This document shows, in pieces, positions 8,708 to 16,145 of a stretch of DNA of 34,320 nucleotides. Below the pieces are notes generated by a model that did not search any database, was not told where the DNA came from, and worked only from the letters and a program-made list of their open reading frames with translations. The stretch lies in NCBI GenBank assembly GCA_003979035.1, contig RXOA01000108.1, forward strand, positions 1 through 34,320, in the 5' to 3' direction. The number at the start of each line of letters is the position of its first letter. Within the stretch, counting starts at the first letter, position 1. This stretch comes from Candidatus Bipolaricaulota bacterium (GTDB lineage Bacteria; Bipolaricaulota; Bipolaricaulia; UBA7950; UBA9294). The translations under genes and the position numbers were made by a program.

Positions 8708-8742
8708 CTCGGCAGGCGTTCGCGCCTGTCGAGTTTTCTTTG
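8708..8742 (+). terminator. Intrinsic terminator of tRNA-Leu
   Basis: CTCGGCAGGCG and CGCCTGTCGAG form an 11-bp stem with one G-U pair, closed by a TTCG tetraloop and followed by TTTTCTTTG. It ends immediately before the stop codon of convergent mraY. Confidence 0.93.
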
Positions 8743-9741
8743 TCATCGAACCGCCAACACGCCGAGAAAGACAAACAGTGCATGGACAATCCAGAAACGC
8801 ATCGTGATTCTCGGCTCGGCCAACGTGATGGCGGGAACAAGAAACGATCGGTGCGGGGACGCTGTCTCCTCGAAATGATGGTGCAACGGAGCCATCCGAA
8901 ACAGGCGCAGTCCCGTGGTTCGAAACAGTCCGACTTGAGCGATGACAGAGAGAGATTCCAGCAAAGGAACGGCGGCGAAGAACGGAAGGAAGAGGACAAG
9001 ACCGTTGTCGATCGCCAGCACGGCAAGTGTTCCCCCCAGCGCGAACGAGCCGACGTCCCCCATGAACAGCCGGGATGGGTAGCTGTTGCTCCAGAGAAAC
9101 CCGATGAGGACCCCAATCAGCAGGACAATCGATGTGGCGGACGTTGAATCGGGGAGTGAGACCACGAGCCCAATCATCGAGATCGCAGCAATCCCCGTGG
9201 CGAGACCGTCCAGTCCATCGGTCAGGTTCATGCTGTTGGTAGCGCCCGTGAACACTAACCATGTCAGCGGGAAGGTCAGCCAACGAGGGATCTGGACGAC
9301 CATTGACGCAAACGGGACGATGAACTCGGTCCGAAGCAGATTCGGGAAGAGACCGATCATGACGGCCCAAGCGATTGTCCCGAGAGCGATTTTCTGCCAG
9401 GGACGCATCCCGGATCCAGGCGCGACCCGTTCATGGCGGCGCTGGGACAAGAGGTCATCGAACAGACCGATCGCCCCAAACAACACGGATGCGACATAAA
9501 CGATCCAGCATGACGGCGAACCGCGGCCCATCCACGACAGTGCGGCGAGGCTTCCTCCCCAAACAAGGAGAACCACGACGCCTCCCATCGTCGGCGTACC
9601 TTCTTTCATCAGGTGCGACCGCGGGCCTTGCTCGCGGATGTGTTTTCCGACGCAATGGTTGCCCATGACGCGCGAGAAAGCGCTGGACATCGCGGCACAT
9701 GCAACACCGGCTGCAAGCGTCCAACCCAAAAGGGCGGTCAC
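8743..9741 (-). CDS. mraY: Phospho-N-acetylmuramoyl-pentapeptide transferase (MraY)
   Basis: MraY is the integral membrane enzyme that transfers phospho-MurNAc-pentapeptide from UDP to undecaprenyl phosphate, making lipid I for peptidoglycan. Diagnostic motifs are all present: KEGTPTMGG near the N-terminus, GLFDDLL, NLTDGLDGLATG, FMGDVGSFALGG and the C-terminal PLHHHFE, set among about ten TM helices. The start is GTG at 9741, which overlaps the upstream stop as GTGA and gives 332 aa, normal for the family; the track start at 9801 runs back into the preceding gene. There is no separate Shine-Dalgarno, so translation is probably coupled to that gene. It is unusual that no mur genes flank it: mraY stands outside a division/cell-wall cluster. 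Confidence 0.96.
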   Translation of the reverse strand: MTALLGWTLAAGVACAAMSSAFSRVMGNHCVGKHIREQGPRSHLMKEGTPTMGGVVVLLVWGGSLAALSWMGRGSPSCWIVYVASVLFGAIGLFDDLLSQRRHERVAPGSGMRPWQKIALGTIAWAVMIGLFPNLLRTEFIVPFASMVVQIPRWLTFPLTWLVFTGATNSMNLTDGLDGLATGIAAISMIGLVVSLPDSTSATSIVLLIGVLIGFLWSNSYPSRLFMGDVGSFALGGTLAVLAIDNGLVLFLPFFAAVPLLESLSVIAQVGLFRTTGLRLFRMAPLHHHFEETASPHRSFLVPAITLAEPRITMRFWIVHALFVFLGVLAVR

Positions 9742-11069
9742 GATTTGGGGAACTTGTATACGCCGTCTGTTTCCAGAATCTTCCTCCGCGAAGCGGCGCA
9801 CACCCGACGGTCCGAGTCGCCGGCTTGAATCGCAAGGCGAAACAAGTCATATGACGTCATGAGGCAGAATCCCTGAGATTTGCAGCCGCGGCGAACCGCG
9901 TCCGTGTACTCGGTGGATCGTTGCCGGGGATCGAGGTGCCTGAATCCACTGACAACGAGGATCCCTTTCTTGGGGTCGGTGTTCTCGGTTCGTGCGCGGT
10001 CGATGAACCCCAACAGACGGCGATACGGCTGGACATCGACGGCACTGTCCGATGCAGCGAACATCATCCAGGCATCGCCTTCGAGGGAGCGGATGAGAAG
10101 CCCGTCCCGATGTTGCTCTGCCTCGAACCCAAGAGCGCGGCAAGCATCCTCTCCCGCTTGCCTGAGAGCCCCTTGGCTTTGCGCGAACAAGAGGCGCTTC
10201 ATCAGCGTGGCCGAGTCGTATCGTTTCCGAGTCTCTTCGATCTTGTCGCTGAGCTTGTCGCGCCGGCTGGTCAAGCTGGCAAGCTCGTCCCGCAGAGCAG
10301 GCTCTCCCGCCGTTTCGTAGGAGCCGATCCAATCGGGCGCGCCTTCGAATCCCGTACGAGAACAGCCTTTCATCACGGCTTCGACCAGTGCCGTCGCTTC
10401 GGACGCGGGGGATGCGCCGCACGTTGGCGGAAGAAGAACAAGCCGGCCCTCTCCGTAAGGAATCTCTACCGCGATGACATCACCGATCCGATTGCGGGCA
10501 AGCACGGTGGCAAAATGCTCGATCGGCGTCTCGAGAAGATCCTGGTAAACCGCCTCGTATTGAAGTGTTCCTATCATCCGATTGAGGAACTCCTCAAATG
10601 GGCTATCCGTCCCGGCGAGCCGAATATCCGTGCCCCGGCGGGGGACGAAGCGGCTGTTCGCCGGGAATGACAGATGGTATTGCCGATCGACATGCGAGAC
10701 GGACGGCAGCCAGCTGTAGCGATCGATTCGCTCGGAAGGGCCGTCATCGGAAAGGATATGAAGAGCCCGTCCATGCGGGCGAAGACGGCACACCAACGTT
10801 CCTCCCGCCTTGAGCAAGAGATCGGATGCCTCTCGTCGTCGCCGGGCCATCGCGGAGGACACGGCACGTCCGAGACCGAGATCGTGCCCTCGATGGGTTC
10901 GACGATCTCCCGAACCGTCGATTCCAACGGTGGCCCAATGGCTGGGAATGGACAAGGGATCGACCAAGACGGCGTCAACCGAGGAGAACGATGGGGCATC
11001 GAAGAAGCCCTCGCGGGCGAGAGCTTCGTGAGCAAGCATCCATTCGACTGCAAGCAGGTGTCGCATCAT
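9738..11069 (-). CDS. Unrecognised two-domain protein with degenerate nuclease-like C-terminus
   Basis: I cannot name this 443-aa cytoplasmic protein. Residues about 1-235 look like an alpha/beta domain with strands in AVLVDPLSIP, GGTLVCRLRP and IAVEIPYGEGRLVLLPP, reminiscent of a glutamine-amidotransferase-like fold without a visible catalytic Cys. A charged helical segment follows (about 250-290, DELASLTSRRDKLSDKIEE, probable coiled coil). The last 150 residues (ALGFEAEQHRDGLLIRSLEG, then KGILVVSGFRHLDPRQR and CLMTSYDLFRLA) resemble the restriction-endonuclease-like fold, but the expected D...ExK residues read as MMFAASDSAVDVQ, so catalysis looks lost. It is the gene just before mraY and overlaps it by GTGA. 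No strong Shine-Dalgarno precedes ATG 11069. The fold assignments are impressions, not matches. Confidence 0.75.
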   Translation of the reverse strand: MMRHLLAVEWMLAHEALAREGFFDAPSFSSVDAVLVDPLSIPSHWATVGIDGSGDRRTHRGHDLGLGRAVSSAMARRRREASDLLLKAGGTLVCRLRPHGRALHILSDDGPSERIDRYSWLPSVSHVDRQYHLSFPANSRFVPRRGTDIRLAGTDSPFEEFLNRMIGTLQYEAVYQDLLETPIEHFATVLARNRIGDVIAVEIPYGEGRLVLLPPTCGASPASEATALVEAVMKGCSRTGFEGAPDWIGSYETAGEPALRDELASLTSRRDKLSDKIEETRKRYDSATLMKRLLFAQSQGALRQAGEDACRALGFEAEQHRDGLLIRSLEGDAWMMFAASDSAVDVQPYRRLLGFIDRARTENTDPKKGILVVSGFRHLDPRQRSTEYTDAVRRGCKSQGFCLMTSYDLFRLAIQAGDSDRRVCAASRRKILETDGVYKFPKS

Positions 11070-11150
11070 TGCGCCGCTATCTTATCGCGGGGGTTTCTTC
11101 GGTCCAAGCGCAACCGGGTTTGGAAGGAAAGCATCAGCTAGGGAATGGCG

Positions 11151-11852
11151 CTACTCAAGCGCTCCGAGAAGGGCCTGCCCCAACTCCGCGGGTTCGACAC
11201 GCGACAAGGCCAGCTCGACATCCTGCAGAAGGATTACGGAGCCGCCAAGATAGGCGAGGCGCTGTTCCACGGCCGAGTACACCGACAGGTAATCCAGCGG
11301 ACTGCCCCCTCCTTCTCGATAATCGCCGAGGGCATCAGAGATGTGCATGACAAGGAGGTTGAATCTCTGTTGAGGGAGAGCTGTTCCCCCGGTGGAACTT
11401 GGATTGCCGGCGAAGATTCCCTTGGAGAAAAGGAGATCGCGAACACCCGCCTGCAATTGCGCGCGAAGCTGCACCTCGAAACGAATCGCCGACAAGGCAA
11501 CCCGGCGACTGATTCCCTCGACGACTTTGTCGATCAACCAGTCAACTGGGAGGGCCTGTTCCAGAGTCATCGCTAGCGCGAGCAGAACAGCCTCTTTGTC
11601 TGCCAGAACTCCCGTCGCTTGAATGATACGATCGGTGACGAGAAACGCATCCTGCGGCGTGAGCGTGTTGGCGGAGATTCCAAACTGGAAGGCGTCGAGA
11701 ATTCTGTCTGTCGAGGGAATGGACGCCGCTCTCAGAAGATCTTCCACCGAGTCAAGCGGAGTCTGGGCCGAAACCTGCGTCCCAGCAGCCGCCACGAGCA
11801 CGACGGTCAGAGACAGGGCCAACATTGCGATCACAGTTCTGCCAAGCTTCAT
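11151..11852 (-). CDS. Secreted protein of unknown function in the ECF sigma operon
   Basis: The 233-aa product begins with a clear signal peptide (KLGRTVIAMLALSLTVVLVAA, then an AQ/AxA-type site near VSAQTP) and is otherwise helical, with many Leu, Ala and Gln residues and no cysteine. I recognise no domain. Its ATG overlaps the stop of the E-set membrane protein as ATGA, so it is the third gene of the sigma/anti-sigma operon and probably works with them outside the membrane. The next gene begins after an 81-bp gap and could belong to the same transcript. Confidence 0.85.
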   Translation of the reverse strand: MKLGRTVIAMLALSLTVVLVAAAGTQVSAQTPLDSVEDLLRAASIPSTDRILDAFQFGISANTLTPQDAFLVTDRIIQATGVLADKEAVLLALAMTLEQALPVDWLIDKVVEGISRRVALSAIRFEVQLRAQLQAGVRDLLFSKGIFAGNPSSTGGTALPQQRFNLLVMHISDALGDYREGGGSPLDYLSVYSAVEQRLAYLGGSVILLQDVELALSRVEPAELGQALLGALE

Positions 11853-12430
11853 GCGTCGCCTCCTGCCAACCCGATATAGCGCACGGAACTGTAGCCGCCG
11901 TAGCTGCGTACTGTCTCATCTGCGGCCGGATCCTGTCCCCACCACTGCCCGTCAACCACGAAAGCGTATTCATAGCGGCCGGGATCTAGGGTTAGCTCAA
12001 CTCTCCAAATGCCGTCCAGATCTTCGTCAGCGAGAGGCGTTGCCTCCCAATTGTTGAAGCTACCGACAAGGACGACTTCGGAAGCATTGGGTGCTGGGAC
12101 AAGGAACACGGTGGTTCCAAAGGCCACGCCGCCGCCGGCCTCCGCCAGACGCTCGGCTGGGTTGAGCTGCGGAGAAAGCTCCGGCAGGAACAATCCTCCG
12201 ACGATAAGGAACACGGCCGCCGTTGCTGCGAGAACGACGAGCTGGCCCATCCGGCCCGCCTTGCTGGGTGCGACTAGATCACGTATCAGATCTCCGAATC
12301 CCGGTTTGGGCAATCGTCCTTCGAGTTCTTCCGAGATGCGTGACTCGAGCCCCTCAAGGCGATCCCGGTGGAGGGCGGCCTCGTGTTCGAACGTCTCCTT
12401 CAGCTGGTGCTCAAGATCATCGTTGTACAT
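11849..12430 (-). CDS. Membrane protein with E-set/glycogen-binding-like domain, candidate anti-sigma factor
   Basis: This 193-aa protein has an N-terminal charged helical cytoplasmic part (about 1-62), one TM helix (GQLVVLAATAAVFLIVGGLFL, about 62-82) and an outer C-terminal beta domain (about 105-190) with EVVLVGSFNNWEATPL, WRVELTLDPGRYEYAFVVDG and a Trp pair in QWWGQDP. That pattern matches the AMPK-beta/isoamylase N-terminal (CBM48-like) E-set family, which often binds alpha-glucans. The gene starts 14 nt inside the end of the ECF sigma gene, the usual place for an anti-sigma. The N-terminus lacks the zinc anti-sigma motif HxxxCxxC and has no cysteine, so any sigma binding would use another fold. 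The anti-sigma role is inferred from position and topology. Confidence 0.85.
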   Translation of the reverse strand: MYNDDLEHQLKETFEHEAALHRDRLEGLESRISEELEGRLPKPGFGDLIRDLVAPSKAGRMGQLVVLAATAAVFLIVGGLFLPELSPQLNPAERLAEAGGGVAFGTTVFLVPAPNASEVVLVGSFNNWEATPLADEDLDGIWRVELTLDPGRYEYAFVVDGQWWGQDPAADETVRSYGGYSSVRYIGLAGGDA

Positions 12431-12977
12431 GATCGGTCAAGCCATCCTTCTCCATGATTCTCTTTAACTGGATCTTCGCTCGATGGATCCTCGTCTTCAC
12501 GGTCCCTTCAGGCACGGCAAGAATCTCGGCAATCTCATTGTAAGCCAGTTCATTGTAAAACCTGAGCACGAGCGGTGTTCGGTACAAGTACGGAAGCTGA
12601 TCCAGCGCCTTCCTCACCTGTCCCAGTCGAACGTCTCGTGCGTACTCCACAGCAGGATCGGATCCGCCCGCGATCTCATCGGGTGGCGGGATCACCGGGT
12701 GATAGCGGCGGTGTCTGAGCCGGTTTCGGCAGAGATTCGATGCGATGGTAAAAATCCACGTCGAGAATTTCTTGTCGAGCTTGTAGCGGCGCAAGTTCTC
12801 ATAGGCACGAATGAATGCGTCGTGTGTGATATCTTCCGCATCCGCCGGATTGTGAAGGAAACCCAAACACAACCCGAACACGGCGTCCTTGTAACGGGCG
12901 ACGATTTCCCCCCAAGCTTCCGTCTCTCCCTGCAGCGATGCACGCAACAGACTCACCTCGTCGAACAGCCTGTACAC
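12417..12977 (-). CDS. ECF-type RNA polymerase sigma factor
   Basis: This sigma-70-family alternative sigma factor has only regions 2 and 4. Region 2 (about 15-85) includes NPADAEDITHDAFIRAYENL and KKFSTWIFTIASNLCRNRLR. Region 4 (about 125-180) includes LPYLYRTPLVLRFYNELAYNEIAE and VPEGTVKTRIHRAKIQLK. The ORF track starts at 13322, but GTG at 12977 follows AGGAGG by 10 nt and gives 186 aa, the standard ECF length; the upstream stretch is Pro/Arg/Ser-rich and reads as non-coding. It is the first gene of the operon with the E-set membrane protein and the secreted protein, which suggests an envelope or carbohydrate signal. Its divergent neighbour is a surface-type lipoprotein that may be a target. 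Confidence 0.95.
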   Translation of the reverse strand: MYRLFDEVSLLRASLQGETEAWGEIVARYKDAVFGLCLGFLHNPADAEDITHDAFIRAYENLRRYKLDKKFSTWIFTIASNLCRNRLRHRRYHPVIPPPDEIAGGSDPAVEYARDVRLGQVRKALDQLPYLYRTPLVLRFYNELAYNEIAEILAVPEGTVKTRIHRAKIQLKRIMEKDGLTDHVQR

Positions 12978-13173
12978 GCCGGCCTGACCTCCTGCTGACC
13001 AATATACACCGAGTTTATCGATTGGTTTCGCGTTTCGACATCGGTCACCTCCCATCAGGACGAATCCCCCGAGAGAGGCGGGACGGCGTTCACCAACGGG
13101 ACCGTTGTATCCAGGTAGACTCCTCCTAGATTGGCCCATAGGGAGGCTACGCGTGCGAGAACAAGGAGGAGAT

Positions 13174-14532
13174 ATGCCTGCGTTTGGAGAAGCAGCGCCA
13201 AGAGGTTTGATTCGTCGCATACTAGTCGCGATGCTGCTTTGCGGGTTGGCCTTCGGGATTGCTGCCTGCCGAGGGTTTTTCGGGCAAGCCCCGATTGCCC
13301 TCCTCGACTTCACATCAGGCAACGATCAGGAAGCGCCCGTGGTGTATGTGTTTGATCTCGCTGATTCGAACGACCCGGATGGCCTGATTGTGGGCTACGA
13401 ACTGGACTACGGTGATGGCGCCGCAGCGGATATCGGAACGGACGTGACCGATACGCCTACGCATACGTACGACGAGGCGGGGACCTTTGAAATCACACTG
13501 ACGGTCACCGACAACGACGGGCGAATCGGGATGGTCAGTCGAACGATCACGATCGGGCCGGCAATGATTACGTTCTCCGTCGATCGTGACGGAAGCGGCG
13601 TGACTTGGGACTATGACATCTGGCAGATGAAATCTGACGGATCGGAGCAGGGAGCGATCTACCTAAACACGGGCGATGAAGAAGTGTTCCCGGCGCTTGT
13701 GCCCACGACCAGGAACAGAGTCGCCTACGCCTCGGATGCAGATGGCGATTGGGACATCTTCACCATCAGCCTTGCCGGAGGTCCGCTCGGGCAGAACCAG
13801 CTGACCGAGCAGACATCGAGCGAAATCCAACCTAGCTGGTCGCGGAACGGGGCATTGATTGCGTTCTCGTCCAATACTGCCGCTCCAGCTTCGACGGACA
13901 GCTGGGAGATCTGGACGATGACCTCTGAGGGGTTGTCGCAGGCAAAGCTGACCTCCCAGAGTCCCTCCTGGGCGATCGCCCCCTCGTACTCAACTGCAAG
14001 CGATGATCTCCTGTTCGTCTCGAACAAGGATGCAGCGGGCGGGAGTTCGATCTGGCTTTGGGACAGCGTGACCGAAACGGCAACTGAGTTGTTCGACGGG
14101 CCGGGGCGCGATGGAGATGCGTCCCCGACTGGGTTCGAAGCTTCTCTGGCGACTGCAGTCGGCCTTCCGGCGGTGGCAGGGATCTCGAAACCGGTATGGA
14201 GTCCGACGGGCACCGAGATTGCTTTCTCGAGCGAGCGCCTGGGGTTCGGCGGGATCGTTGACATCTGGGTCATGGACGCGGCCGGTGAGAACGAAGTGAC
14301 GCTCGAAGCGTATGTCGAAGCGATTGTTGGTTCATCGCTTTCCGGGATCACCACCGATGACGATGAATTCTGTCCGTTCTGGTTGGAGGATGGGAGCGGC
14401 CTCGTGTTCGCGCGAGTTGAAACAAGCGGCTTGTACAACCTGTACAAAGTCTCGTTCGACGATGGTGTGGTGACGAAGCTGACGGCAATCGGCGACAACG
14501 TCTTCCCCGCCGTCAAGGAGTTCGACCTTTAG
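13174..14532 (+). CDS. Lipoprotein with PKD domain and TolB-like beta-propeller
   Basis: This is a 452-aa exported lipoprotein. The N-terminus has RR-K-type charge, a hydrophobic segment and a lipobox ending FGIAAC (modified Cys about residue 32). A PKD/Ig-like domain follows (about 45-130; GYELDYGDG, then THTYDEAGTFEITLTVTDNDG). The rest is built of PD40/TolB-like propeller blades with repeated WSRNGALIAFSS, WSPTGTEIAFSSER and FWLEDGSGLVFAR, plus D-x-W-x-M strands (YDIWQMKSDG, DIWVMDAAG). Such proteins are surface or periplasmic binding scaffolds; the ligand is unknown. ATG at 13174 has a strong AAGGAGGA just upstream; the track's extra 23 residues are not needed. It is transcribed away from the ECF sigma operon. 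Confidence 0.93.
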   Translation: MPAFGEAAPRGLIRRILVAMLLCGLAFGIAACRGFFGQAPIALLDFTSGNDQEAPVVYVFDLADSNDPDGLIVGYELDYGDGAAADIGTDVTDTPTHTYDEAGTFEITLTVTDNDGRIGMVSRTITIGPAMITFSVDRDGSGVTWDYDIWQMKSDGSEQGAIYLNTGDEEVFPALVPTTRNRVAYASDADGDWDIFTISLAGGPLGQNQLTEQTSSEIQPSWSRNGALIAFSSNTAAPASTDSWEIWTMTSEGLSQAKLTSQSPSWAIAPSYSTASDDLLFVSNKDAAGGSSIWLWDSVTETATELFDGPGRDGDASPTGFEASLATAVGLPAVAGISKPVWSPTGTEIAFSSERLGFGGIVDIWVMDAAGENEVTLEAYVEAIVGSSLSGITTDDDEFCPFWLEDGSGLVFARVETSGLYNLYKVSFDDGVVTKLTAIGDNVFPAVKEFDL

Positions 14533-14554
14533 GAGTTGAGCCGAATGGTCTACT

Positions 14555-14591
14555 TGATCCGGAACCAGCGCCTGAACTAAGGGCTGGATCA
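14555..14591. terminator. Possible bidirectional hairpin between convergent genes
   Basis: TGAT...ATCA encloses CCAGCGCCT and AGGGCTGG, which pair with one bulge. The hairpin lies between the PKD lipoprotein stop and the lnt stop, where both need to end. No uridine tract follows on either strand, so it is a weak candidate. Confidence 0.3.
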
Positions 14592-16112
14592 GCGCCGCGA
14601 GGCTGTCCCAGACAGGTTCGCGGCGCTTCGCTTTGCGCCGAGTCGAGTCCGAACTCGGATCCAGACTCCCCAGGCGATCCATGCTGCAATCCATCCTAGC
14701 AGAAGCGGAATCTCCCCCCATGCGACATAGAGAGAGCGATCCCGGCGCAGCTCGACTTCGGCGGAAAGGATGCCTTGTGAACCCGATTCGGCAAGGATCG
14801 ACCCTCGAGGATCGATGACGCCCGAAATCCCGCCATTTGCCGCCTGCGCAAGATATCGCCGCGTTTCCACAGCACGGAACACGGCGCAGGCGAAGTGCGC
14901 CTCGAGCTCAGAGCTGTAGGCAAACCAGGCATCGTTCGTGATGACGACAAGCAGTTCCGCTCCGTTCGCTGCGAACCCCCTCGTGATTGCAGGAAAGCTT
15001 GACTCGAAACAGATCGGTGTTCCGTAGACATCAACCGGAGACACGTCGGCCCCTCGGGACACATCGAGCGGCAGGAACGAGCGAACAAGGACGCCGAGAC
15101 CAAGTCGGTCGAGAAGCCCGCGTGCCGGAATCCACTCCCCAAACGGCACCAGACGAATCATGTCGTAGCGATCCTTGACTTGCCCGTCTTCGCCGATCAG
15201 AACGGCGGCATTGTAGACTTTCCCATCGCGTAGGTCTCCCGTGCCGAAAAGCAGCGATATTCCCGAAGACCGCGCGAGTTCCTCGAATCGGGGGAGAAGT
15301 CTGGAGTCGACCAGGATGTATCCGGGCAAGATGGATTCCGGAAACACGATGAGATCAGGTTGAGCCTCGGCCGCCGTTGCGCCAAGTTGCAGGTAACGAT
15401 CTCGAAGATCGAGAAGATGAATCCCATCCAGTTTGACGTCCTGGGTGACGTCAGATCCGATGACGGCCACGGACATAGGTTCCGGCGGGGAATCGGTAGA
15501 AGAAATCGGAAACACGGCAAACACGGCGGCTATGGCGATCACAACACACGAAAGCAGTACGGGAAAAGGCGAGCGGCGTCGCGCGGCCAAGGCAAGTCCG
15601 CCGTTGGCGAGAAGGATGAGTGTGGACATGAACCACGGGCCGAAGACACTTGCCGCTTGGATGAGCTCCGGTGTTCGATACAGCGCCGAATACAACGTGG
15701 AGAATCCGAACCCCATCGATCCTTGTGCCCGCAACCACTCCATCAGCGTCCACAGGAAAGGAGACACGAGCATGAAGGCCGTTGCCGTGCCCCACCGGCG
15801 TTCCGCTAGCGTTACGGCAGCCTTCCAGATCGCGACGGACAAGCCGTAGAAGCCAATCAATGCGATATAGCCTGCGAGAACCATCGGCGTGAACCGCCAC
15901 AATGTCAGCAACCAGCGTAAATCGACGGCAAAGAAAGCTACTCCCAGGGCCCATCCGGTAAGGAAACCGGAACGCCGTCCATGCAGAAGAAGCGCAGGGA
16001 CCAATGCAGCAAAAACCATGACACCCAGCGGCAGATGCCCACTGGGCATCGAAAGCGCGAGCACGGCGCCGGCAAGCCAGGGGTAGATTTTCTGTATCCG
16101 TAGCTTCGCCAT
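14589..16112 (-). CDS. lnt: Apolipoprotein N-acyltransferase homologue (Lnt) lacking the catalytic lysine
   Basis: Lnt adds the third acyl chain to the N-terminal cysteine of lipoproteins at the periplasmic face of the inner membrane. The protein is 507 aa, as usual: an N-terminal block of about seven TM helices, a nitrilase-like domain (about 210-470) and a final TM helix. The catalytic Glu is present in LIVFPESILPG and the Cys in PICFESSFP. In the family motif YxKxxLVPFGEY the lysine is the third catalytic residue, but here the sequence reads YDMIRLVPFGEW, with Met instead. Activity may therefore be lost or altered. ATG at 16112 is the natural start; the track extension to 16655 runs antisense through lgt. 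The gene diverges from lgt with a 33-bp gap. Confidence 0.93.
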   Translation of the reverse strand: MAKLRIQKIYPWLAGAVLALSMPSGHLPLGVMVFAALVPALLLHGRRSGFLTGWALGVAFFAVDLRWLLTLWRFTPMVLAGYIALIGFYGLSVAIWKAAVTLAERRWGTATAFMLVSPFLWTLMEWLRAQGSMGFGFSTLYSALYRTPELIQAASVFGPWFMSTLILLANGGLALAARRRSPFPVLLSCVVIAIAAVFAVFPISSTDSPPEPMSVAVIGSDVTQDVKLDGIHLLDLRDRYLQLGATAAEAQPDLIVFPESILPGYILVDSRLLPRFEELARSSGISLLFGTGDLRDGKVYNAAVLIGEDGQVKDRYDMIRLVPFGEWIPARGLLDRLGLGVLVRSFLPLDVSRGADVSPVDVYGTPICFESSFPAITRGFAANGAELLVVITNDAWFAYSSELEAHFACAVFRAVETRRYLAQAANGGISGVIDPRGSILAESGSQGILSAEVELRRDRSLYVAWGEIPLLLGWIAAWIAWGVWIRVRTRLGAKRSAANLSGTASRR

Positions 16113-16117
16113 ATACT
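16089..16117 (+). promoter_or_regulatory. Possible promoter of lgt overlapping the lnt start
   Basis: TTTCTG (-35, poor), 17 bp, TATACT (-10, good). The -10 hexamer begins on the first base of the lnt start codon on the other strand, so lnt and lgt transcription would interfere or be balanced. Confidence 0.35.
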
Positions 16118-16145
16118 CTGGATCATATCGGTTGGGGGGGATGCG

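Noticed and set aside
9738-9801. Track start of mraY at 9801
   Set aside because: It would put 20 extra charged residues inside the preceding gene; the GTGA overlap start gives normal length.
13725-14516. 263-aa Ser/Pro-rich minus-strand ORF
   Set aside because: Shadow of the PKD/propeller lipoprotein.
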